Part shown: in pieces, positions 58,429 to 64,000 of the stretch
Layout: each line of letters begins with the position of its first letter
Numbering within the stretch: position 1 is the stretch's first letter
Assembly: GCF_019880555.1 (NCBI RefSeq)
Contig: NZ_JAINVU010000002.1
Coordinates: forward strand, 496,001-560,000
From: Hephaestia mangrovi
GTDB taxonomy: Bacteria; Pseudomonadota; Alphaproteobacteria; Sphingomonadales; Sphingomonadaceae
Reading direction: 5' to 3'
Length of the DNA stretch: 64,000 nt
The notes under the pieces: generated by a model
Told to the model about the DNA's origin: nothing
Database searches by the model: none
Seen by the model: the letters and a program-made list of their open reading frames with translations, nothing else
Translations under genes and position numbers: made by a program

Positions 58429-58873
58429 TTCACGCAGAGACGCGGAGGCGCAGAGGGGGCATCTTGCGGGATATCGATTCGATCTCGGGCGATGTCGTCG
58501 ATTTGGCGATCGGGATGCACCGGGAATTGGGGCCGGGGTTGCTCGAAAGCGTCTACGAAATGGTTCTCGCAGCACAGCTTGTGCGGCGCGGCTATAAGGT
58601 TTCCCGCCAGCAGCCGGTCGACATCGAGTTCGACGGAATGCGGTTTGAGGGAGCATTTCGCATCGACCTTTTGGTGGACGAACGGCTGTTGGTCGAGATC
58701 AAATCGGTCGAACGGCTAAATCCCGCTCATGCCAAGCAGCTGTTGACCTATCTTCGATTGACCAAGCAGCCCGTCGGGCTGCTTATCAATTTCGGGGGCG
58801 CGACGCTCAAGGAAGGCATCCGGCGTCTCGTCAACGGCTACGACCCCTCTGCGTCTCCGCGTCTCAGCGCGAA
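58429..58873 (+). mobile_element. inverted-repeat-flanked cassette carrying a GxxExxY gene
   Basis: Two 30-nt imperfect inverted repeats, 58429-58458 (core GCAGAGACGCGGAGGCGCAG) and 58844-58873 (core CTGCGTCTCCGCGTCTC), agree at 27 of 30 positions. They bracket the GxxExxY coding region between fabD and fabG. The left repeat starts right after the fabD stop and supplies a GAGGGGG ribosome binding site; the right repeat lies inside the coding sequence. No clear target-site duplication was seen. Confidence 0.65.
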
Positions 58874-58889
58874 CCAAATTACGGAGTGA
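58464..58889 (+). CDS. GxxExxY family protein, PD-(D/E)XK-like
   Basis: 141 residues from TTG 58464. The family signature G-x-x-E-x-x-Y is at Gly25, Glu28, Tyr31 (GLLESVYE). A PD-(D/E)XK-like triad follows: Asp68, Glu78 and Lys80 (RIDLLVDERLLVEIKSVE). These residues suggest a nuclease-like fold; activity in this family is not established. The last residues, about SASPRLSANQITE, are largely encoded by the right inverted repeat. It sits between fabD and fabG, where most relatives have no gene. Confidence 0.85.
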   Translation: MRDIDSISGDVVDLAIGMHRELGPGLLESVYEMVLAAQLVRRGYKVSRQQPVDIEFDGMRFEGAFRIDLLVDERLLVEIKSVERLNPAHAKQLLTYLRLTKQPVGLLINFGGATLKEGIRRLVNGYDPSASPRLSANQITE

Positions 58890-58894
58890 AAAGA

Positions 58895-59635
58895 ATGTTC
58901 GACCTTACAGGCATGACCGCGCTGGTGACGGGCGCTTCCGGCGGGATCGGTTCGGCGATCGCCAGGGCGCTGGCAAGGCAGGGCGCGCGGCTGGCGCTGT
59001 CCGGCTCCAATGCCGAGAAGCTGACCGCTTTTCGCGCCGAGCTCGGCGGCGATCATGTTGCCGTGCCTGCCGACTTGAGCGATCCGGTTGCGGTCGACAA
59101 TCTGGTTCCGGCCGCTGTCGAGGCATTGGGTGGCAAGCTCGACATCCTGGTCAACAATGCCGGCGTCACGCGCGACAATCTGGTCATGCGGATGAAGGAC
59201 GAGGAATGGGATCAGGTGATCCGCGTGAATTTGGAGGCGGCGTTCAGATTAGCGCGCGCCGCGGCCAGGCCGATGATGAAGGCCCGGTTCGGACGGATCG
59301 TGTCGATCACGTCGGTGGTCGGGCAGACCGGCAATCCGGGGCAAGCGAACTATGCCGCGTCGAAGGCCGGGCTGGTCGGCATGTCGAAGGCGCTGGCGCA
59401 GGAACTCGCCAGCCGCGGGATCACCGTCAATTGCGTCGCGCCCGGCTTCATCCGCTCGGCGATGACCGACGTTTTGCCCGACGCGCAAAAGCAGGCGCTG
59501 CTCGCGCGCATCCCGGCGGGCGATCTCGGCAGCGGAGAGGACATCGGCGCCGCGGTCGTGTATCTGTCGAGCAAGGAGGCGGGGTACGTCACCGGCCAGA
59601 CGCTGCACGTCAATGGCGGCATGGCTATGGTCTGA
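58895..59635 (+). CDS. fabG: 3-oxoacyl-ACP reductase
   Basis: 246-residue SDR reducing beta-ketoacyl-ACP with NADPH. TGASGGIGSAIARAL (cofactor loop), NNAGVTRDNLVMRMKDEEWDQVI, catalytic Ser in ITSVVGQTGNPGQ, and the YAASK Tyr/Lys pair match FabG. ATG 58895 is chosen because GGAG lies 8 nt upstream; GTG 58886 would overlap the GxxExxY stop and is the alternative. Confidence 0.95.
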   Translation: MFDLTGMTALVTGASGGIGSAIARALARQGARLALSGSNAEKLTAFRAELGGDHVAVPADLSDPVAVDNLVPAAVEALGGKLDILVNNAGVTRDNLVMRMKDEEWDQVIRVNLEAAFRLARAAARPMMKARFGRIVSITSVVGQTGNPGQANYAASKAGLVGMSKALAQELASRGITVNCVAPGFIRSAMTDVLPDAQKQALLARIPAGDLGSGEDIGAAVVYLSSKEAGYVTGQTLHVNGGMAMV

Positions 59636-59708
59636 AGGCTTGCCAGCGCGGAGAGGTCGTTCTAGGGCGTTCAGGTAATCCAAACCCCAAGCCAGAGAGG
59701 GAAGAAGA

Positions 59709-59945
59709 ATGAGCGAGACTGCCGATCGCGTGAAGAAGATCGTCGTCGAGCATCTCGGCGTCGAAGCCGACAAGGTGACCGAAGATGCGAGCTTCATCGA
59801 TGATCTGGGCGCCGACAGCCTCGACATCGTCGAGCTGGTGATGGCGTTCGAGGAAGAGTTCGGTGTCGAAATCCCGGACGACGCCGCCGAGAAGATCACG
59901 ACCGTCAAGGACGCGATCACCTATATCGACGAGCACAAGGGCTGA
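59709..59945 (+). CDS. acpP: acyl carrier protein
   Basis: 78 residues, acidic. The phosphopantetheine attachment Ser37 lies in the canonical [16 protein letters not shown]. It carries growing acyl chains between Fab enzymes. A purine-rich GAGAGGGAAGAAG precedes the ATG. Confidence 0.98.
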   Translation: MSETADRVKKIVVEHLGVEADKVTEDASFIDDLGADSLDIVELVMAFEEEFGVEIPDDAAEKITTVKDAITYIDEHKG

Positions 59946-59960
59946 TTGCCCCAACTCGAT

Positions 59961-60042
59961 CCGTTCGCCCCTGAGCTTGTCGAGGGGCTGCCCTTCGGCG
60001 AAGAGGGGCAGAACGGGGCTTCGACAGGCTCAGCCCGAACGG
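59961..60042. repeat. REP-like inverted pair, family A copy 2
   Basis: Arms 59961-59988 and 60015-60042 are imperfect inverted copies with the core CTGAGCTTGTCGAGG and CTTCGACAGGCTCAG, as at 6211-6283. A small internal hairpin (CTGCCC...GGGCAG) is enclosed. It lies between acpP and fabF. Confidence 0.8.
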
Positions 60043-60073
60043 GTTGGGCCTGTTTTGCTATGTGGAGAATGAC

Positions 60074-61333
60074 ATGCGGCGCGTAGTCGTAACCGGTCTG
60101 GGCCTCGTGACGCCGCTCGGCGCTGACGTCGAGACGAGCTGGAACAACATCATCGCGGCGAAATCGGGCGCCGGCCCGATCACGCGGTTCGACGCGTCGA
60201 ACCAGAAGTGCCGAATCGCCTGCGAGGTGAAGCCCGCCGATCACGAATACGGTTTCGATGCCTCGAAGCGCGTCGACCACAAGATCCAACGCCAGGTCGA
60301 TCCGTTCATCGTCTATGGCATCGATGCCGCCGGCCAGGCGATCGAGGATGCCGGGCTCACCGAGATGAGCGAGGAAGAGCGGCTGCGCGCCGGTTGCTCG
60401 ATCGGCGCGGGCATCGGCGGGCTGCCGGGGATCGAGAGCGAATCGATCGTGCTCCACGAAAAGGGGCCGGGCCGCGTGTCGCCGCATTTCGTCCACGGGC
60501 GCCTGATCAACCTCATTTCGGGGCAGGTTTCGATCAAATACGGCCTGATGGGGCCGAACCATGCGGTCGTCACGGCCTGTTCCACCGGCGCGCACTCGAT
60601 CGGCGATGCGGCGCGGATGATTGCGCTGGACGATGCCGACGTGATGCTTGCCGGCGGCGCCGAGGGCGCGATCTGCCCGCTCGGCATCGCGGGCTTTGCG
60701 CAGGCGCGCGCGCTGTCGACCGCGTTCAACGACACGCCGGAAAAGGCCAGCCGCCCGTACGACAAGGATCGCGACGGTTTCGTGATGGGCGAGGGCGCGG
60801 GCGTCGTCGTGCTCGAGGAATATGAGCACGCGAAGGCGCGCGGCGCGAAAATCTATGCCGAGGTGATCGGTTACGGCCTGTCGGGCGACGCCTATCACGT
60901 CACCGCGCCGCATCCCGAAGGCTCGGGCGCGTTCCGTTCGATGCAGATGGCGGTCAAGAAATCCGGCCTCGATCTGTCGGACATCGATTATATCAACGCC
61001 CACGGCACCTCGACCCCGCTTGGCGACGAGCTCGAACTGGGCGCGGTGCGGCGACTGTTCGGCAACAACATCGCCAACCTGTCGATGAGCTCGACCAAGT
61101 CGGCGATCGGGCATTTGCTCGGCGGCGCGGGCGCGGTGGAGAGCATCTTCTGCATCCTCGCGCTGCGCGACCAGATCGTCCCGCCGACGCTCAACCTCGA
61201 CAATCCCAGCGAAGGCTGTGCCGGGGTCGATCTCGTGCCGCATACGGCGAAGAAGCGGCAGGTGCGCGCGGTGCTCAACAACAGCTTCGGCTTTGGTGGG
61301 ACCAATGCTTCGCTGGTGATGAAGGCGGTGTGA
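60074..61333 (+). CDS. fabF: 3-oxoacyl-ACP synthase II
   Basis: Condenses acyl-ACP with malonyl-ACP in chain elongation. 419 residues: VVVTGLGLVTPLG start, active-site Cys169 in VVTACSTGAHSIGDAARMI, first His in INAHGTSTPLGD, Lys in STKSAIGHLLGGAGAVES with the second His, and the terminal NNSFGFGGTNASLV. All are intact. ATG 60074 is preferred over 60044. Confidence 0.97.
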   Translation: MRRVVVTGLGLVTPLGADVETSWNNIIAAKSGAGPITRFDASNQKCRIACEVKPADHEYGFDASKRVDHKIQRQVDPFIVYGIDAAGQAIEDAGLTEMSEEERLRAGCSIGAGIGGLPGIESESIVLHEKGPGRVSPHFVHGRLINLISGQVSIKYGLMGPNHAVVTACSTGAHSIGDAARMIALDDADVMLAGGAEGAICPLGIAGFAQARALSTAFNDTPEKASRPYDKDRDGFVMGEGAGVVVLEEYEHAKARGAKIYAEVIGYGLSGDAYHVTAPHPEGSGAFRSMQMAVKKSGLDLSDIDYINAHGTSTPLGDELELGAVRRLFGNNIANLSMSSTKSAIGHLLGGAGAVESIFCILALRDQIVPPTLNLDNPSEGCAGVDLVPHTAKKRQVRAVLNNSFGFGGTNASLVMKAV

Positions 61334-61343
61334 CGCAAGGTGC

Positions 61344-61440
61344 CGTCATCCTGAACCTGGTTCAGGGTCCATGATGCGACAATTGCGGCGATCGTGACGG
61401 GTGTTGTGCCGTGGATGCTGAAACAAGTTCAGCATGACGG
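61344..61440. repeat. paired inverted repeat, family B copy 2
   Basis: Left arm CGTCATCCTGAACCTGGTTC... and right arm GCTGAAACAAGTTCAGCATG (61419-61438) are inverted relatives; the right part closely matches 30084-30115. Located between fabF and mltG. Confidence 0.75.
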
Positions 61441-61481
61441 TGGAATTGATGGCGCGGATTCGCGGCGAAAGGATCGGCTGA

Positions 61482-62450
61482 ATGCGCAAGGTCGGTTGCT
61501 TCGGGATGATCGTCGCGCTCGCGGCGATCGTCGCGATGTTTCTCGTCGTGCAGAGCTGGGGCGGGCGCGGGCCGGCCAAGCAGACGACGACAGTGCTGAT
61601 CCGCGATGGCGAAACGCTGTCCGACGCCGCGCACGATCTCGCCAAGGCCGGCGCGATCAATTCCGCGCGGCGCTTCGTGCTGCTCGCTAAGCTGCTCGGA
61701 TCGAGCGCCCCGATCAAGGCGGGCGAATACCGCCTGCCGCCGCACTTGAGCCAGTCCGACATCCTCAAGATGATGCAGGGCGGCGAAACCCTTCAAAGGC
61801 TCGTGACGATCCCCGAGGGCATGCCGTCGGTGATGGTCCATGATCGGCTGATGGCGGCCAAGGGCCTGACCGGTACGATCGCGATGCCCGCCGAAGGCTC
61901 GGTGCTGCCCGATACCTATGGCTATCAGCGCGAGGATACGCGCGCCTCCGTGCTCAGGCGCATGCAGGATTCGATGAAGCGCTATCTTGCCGCCGCCTGG
62001 GCGAAGCGGGCGAAGGGCCTCGGCGTCTCGACCCCCGAACAGGCGCTGACGCTGGCCTCGATCGTCGAGAAGGAAACCGCCAAGCCCGAGGAGCGCGCGA
62101 TCGTCGCCGGCGTTTATTACAATCGCCTGAGGCTCGGCATGCCGTTGCAGGCCGACGCGACGGTGATCTACCCGCTCACCAAGGGCCGCGCGCTTGGCCG
62201 CCGCATCCGCGAATCCGAGCTCCACGCGAAAAACGATTACAACACTTATCAGATGACGGGGCTGCCCACCGGCCCGATCTGCAACCCCGGCCGCGCCTCG
62301 ATCGATGCGGTGCTCCACCCGGCGGCGACCAAGGCGCTCTACTACGTCGCCGACGGCAAGGGCGGCCACATCTTCGCCGAAACCTATGAGGAGCAGCAGG
62401 CCAATGTCGCGAAGTGGTTCGCGATCAGGCGGGCGCGGGGGGAAATGTAG
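61482..62450 (+). CDS. mltG: endolytic murein transglycosylase MltG
   Basis: 322 residues: one N-terminal membrane helix (about 6-25), a LysM-like region (VLIRDGETLSDAAHDLAKAGAI), and the YceG/MltG catalytic domain with SIVEKETAKPEERAIVAGVYYNRL, where the Glu is the proposed acid, and LPTGPICNPGRASIDAVLHP. It cuts nascent glycan strands and sets their length. It commonly follows the fab genes in this lineage. Confidence 0.95.
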   Translation: MRKVGCFGMIVALAAIVAMFLVVQSWGGRGPAKQTTTVLIRDGETLSDAAHDLAKAGAINSARRFVLLAKLLGSSAPIKAGEYRLPPHLSQSDILKMMQGGETLQRLVTIPEGMPSVMVHDRLMAAKGLTGTIAMPAEGSVLPDTYGYQREDTRASVLRRMQDSMKRYLAAAWAKRAKGLGVSTPEQALTLASIVEKETAKPEERAIVAGVYYNRLRLGMPLQADATVIYPLTKGRALGRRIRESELHAKNDYNTYQMTGLPTGPICNPGRASIDAVLHPAATKALYYVADGKGGHIFAETYEEQQANVAKWFAIRRARGEM

Positions 62451-62570
62451 GGGGCGACTAGAGATCAGTTTCCGCTTTCTGGAACTGCGCCGCTCGATCC
62501 GCACATAGATCGACGCCGCAAGGTATTGCTAGTCTGCCTAGCGGCTGCCAACCTTGGGCGGGGGTTATCC

Positions 62571-63095
62571 ATGACTTCGGACTATCTTGTCGCTGTTGGC
62601 GCTGAATATCGAAAAGAGACGCAGAGGATAGAGCCGAAGCTACTATTTTTTGGCCTTGCTCTTTTAATCTCTCATGTCTTGGAAATTAAACCGTCAGATT
62701 TTGACGTGGGTGGCATTAAGGTTGCCATAAAAGATGTGTCGGTCATCCATGGCGGCATCGCTCTGATATATTTATATTATTTTTGGAGCTACGTTGCATC
62801 GGCATTTCAGGGCAGTGCGTTAATGCCGATCGAGTTTAATCGCCGAGTTTCGCGACATCTTTTGAAATCGGCGAAAAAGCCATATAAAAACGAAAAATCG
62901 AAACGCATGACCTTCAGAACCCCCAAGCAAGTCAAGAGACATGCTTGGTGGGCAATGTTTTGGTTTCAGCTATTTTTGATGCCATTCGTTTTGCTGATGA
63001 TTGCGCTGATGTTTTTGGCTTGGATCGTGGGCCTGTATGATGCTTGGACGTTCTCCGAATACATTTACGAGCGTCTGTTAATTATTTGGGCATGA
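62571..63095 (+). CDS. orphan membrane protein of unknown function
   Basis: 174 residues from ATG 62571 (GGGCGGGGG upstream). Four hydrophobic segments: about 22-36, 60-78, 128-150 and a C-terminal stretch. The middle carries a basic loop (SAKKPYKNEKSKRMTFRTPKQVKR). The DNA is clearly more AT-rich than its neighbours, with codons such as TTA, ATA and AAA that are rare elsewhere in the window. This suggests recent acquisition. No family recognised. Confidence 0.7.
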   Translation: MTSDYLVAVGAEYRKETQRIEPKLLFFGLALLISHVLEIKPSDFDVGGIKVAIKDVSVIHGGIALIYLYYFWSYVASAFQGSALMPIEFNRRVSRHLLKSAKKPYKNEKSKRMTFRTPKQVKRHAWWAMFWFQLFLMPFVLLMIALMFLAWIVGLYDAWTFSEYIYERLLIIWA

Positions 63096-63180
63096 CGTCA
63101 GTTTATGAGTTCCACGCCTGCAGGGGCGTCACTCGTCACACCACGTTTTGTGGCAGCAATAACTGGCTGGCAAAGTTGCG

Positions 63181-63783
63181 TTACGCTCGCAACCCCGCCG
63201 CCGCGCGCGCCTTCGCTTCCACTTCGGCCATGGTGCCGCCGGTCACCCAGCTGCCGCCGACGCACAGCACCGGATCGAATGCCAGCCACTCGGGGGCGGT
63301 GGCTTCGGTGATGCCGCCGGTCGGGCAGAATTTGCATTGGTAGAATGGCGCGGCGAGGCTTTTGAGCGCTTTGAGGCCGCCCGAGGTTTCCGCCGGGAAG
63401 AACTTGAAGTGGGTGAGGCCCAAATCGAGGCCGCGCATGATGTCGCCGGCGTTGGCGATGCCGGGGAGGAAGGGGACGCCCGAATCGACGATCGGTCGGG
63501 CCAGGCGCTCGGTCAGGCCGGGGGAGACGATGAACTCGGCGCCCGCTTCCATCACCTGTTCGAACTGATCGGTGTTGACCACGGTGCCGGCGCCGACGAT
63601 CGCGCCCGGAACCTGCTTCATCTCGCGGATTGCGTCGAGCGCGGCCGGCGTGCGCATCGTCACTTCAAGCACCTTGAGGCCGCCGGCGACCAGCGCCTCC
63701 GCCAGCGGCTTCGCGGTCGCGGCGTCGTCGATCACCAGCACGGGGATAACGGCGCTGGTCAGCATGATCTGGTCGATGGTCAC
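63181..63783 (-). CDS. eda: KDPG / KHG aldolase
   Basis: Cleaves 2-keto-3-deoxy-6-phosphogluconate to pyruvate and glyceraldehyde-3-phosphate, the last Entner-Doudoroff step. 200 residues: catalytic Glu40 (KVLEVTMRTP), Schiff-base Lys127 (HFKFFPAETSGG), and phosphate-binding CPTGGITEATAPEWL. The GTG start overlaps the upstream glk stop (GTGA). Confidence 0.95.
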   Translation of the reverse strand: MTIDQIMLTSAVIPVLVIDDAATAKPLAEALVAGGLKVLEVTMRTPAALDAIREMKQVPGAIVGAGTVVNTDQFEQVMEAGAEFIVSPGLTERLARPIVDSGVPFLPGIANAGDIMRGLDLGLTHFKFFPAETSGGLKALKSLAAPFYQCKFCPTGGITEATAPEWLAFDPVLCVGGSWVTGGTMAEVEAKARAAAGLRA

Positions 63784-64000
63784 TTGGTATGCTCCTGGGC
63801 GAATGCGGCCGCGGCGCCGAACAGGCCCGGCTGGGGATGGGTGATGAGTTTGACGGGGATCGTTGACATCAATTGCTGGAACCGGCCCTTGGCGACGAAA
63901 CGCTGGCCGAAGCCCGATTCGAGCAGGTTGTCCTTGAGGCGCAGGCCGAGCCCGCCGGCAATGACGACGCCGGTGGGGCCGTGGGTGAGCGCGAGGTCGC
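63780..64000 (-). CDS. glk: glucokinase, C-terminal part
   Basis: Runs off the right edge; 72 residues are visible. GPTGVVIAGGLGLRLKDNL is the adenine-side glycine-rich segment, and the end, KLITHPQPGLFGAAAAFAQ, is typical of Glk. It phosphorylates glucose and is coupled to eda by a 4-nt overlap, the arrangement seen in sphingomonad zwf-edd-glk-eda operons. Confidence 0.88.
   Translation of the reverse strand, partial: DLALTHGPTGVVIAGGLGLRLKDNLLESGFGQRFVAKGRFQQLMSTIPVKLITHPQPGLFGAAAAFAQEHTK

Noticed and set aside
58415..58895. Target-site duplication flanking the GxxExxY cassette
   Set aside because: Only a short AATT occurs on both sides in an AT-rich junction, too little to call a duplication.

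Overview
The window looks like chromosome of a high-GC alphaproteobacterium of the Sphingomonadaceae (Sphingomonas or a close relative). Reasons: strongly GC-biased coding sequence, an Entner-Doudoroff aldolase next to glucokinase, a formiminoglutamate-deiminase type histidine pathway, a HutC-like GntR repressor, an HPr-rel-A cassette, tandem DUF4139 and RcnB-like genes, and intergenic paired repeats built on CTTCGACAGGCTCAG, a pattern common in sphingomonads. No rRNA, CRISPR array, transposase or prophage was seen. One tRNA (Lys, anticodon CTT) is present.

Layout. 1-8.4 kb: end of an MHS-type MFS transporter, then the histidine utilisation locus: hutI-hutH-hutG-hutU on the minus strand, each pair overlapping by 4 nt, and divergent hutF-hutC, with a HutC-like palindrome between them. 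8.4-14.2 kb: tripartite RND efflux pump (adaptor, HAE1 permease, NodT-type outer membrane lipoprotein). 14.5-18.6 kb: an SDR, a small secreted protein, phoB, and a phoR fused in frame to a complete phoU. 18.7-21.3 kb: four tightly packed genes of the HPr-rel-A type (Tat-exported small protein, PqqD-like chaperone, HprK-related kinase, nucleotidyltransferase-like protein). 21.3-26.2 kb: gph, glmU-glmS (UDP-GlcNAc supply) and a DUF2236 protein. 26.4-35.5 kb: aldo/keto reductase, cysS, rpsU, FKBP, L,D-transpeptidase-like protein, GT4 glycosyltransferase, NMO-family oxidoreductase, hydroxyacid dehydrogenase, SH3 protein. 35.6-37.5 kb: a phosphoglycosyl transferase fused to a second membrane-anchored SGNH-like region. 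37.6-45.5 kb: prepilin peptidase, secreted protein, coniferyl-aldehyde-type dehydrogenase, two DUF4139 proteins, a WYL regulator divergent from a GST, and an FMN reductase. 45.7-51.7 kb: tRNA-Lys and the rod-shape operon mreB-mreC-mreD-mrdA-rodA, with a 270-bp cloverleaf-like inverted-repeat element filling the mreB-mreC gap. 51.9-57.3 kb: mutL, a gene-poor stretch, rpsF-rpsR-rplI, and two RcnB-like genes. 57.5-62.5 kb: fabD-[GxxExxY cassette]-fabG-acpP-fabF-mltG. 62.6-64 kb: an AT-rich orphan membrane protein, then eda and the end of glk.

The window is rich in envelope functions: peptidoglycan precursor synthesis, elongasome, lipid synthesis, polysaccharide initiation and efflux. The least ordinary features are the PhoR-PhoU fusion with a PhoB-box-like sequence at its seam, the HPr-rel-A cassette with a candidate secreted partner, the inverted-repeat-flanked GxxExxY gene inside the fab operon, the cloverleaf element in the mre operon, the phosphoglycosyl transferase fusion, and a shared TGTCGCA direct-repeat motif upstream of the efflux operon and both RcnB-like genes. 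All functional calls come from reading the sequence by eye; no database search was run.
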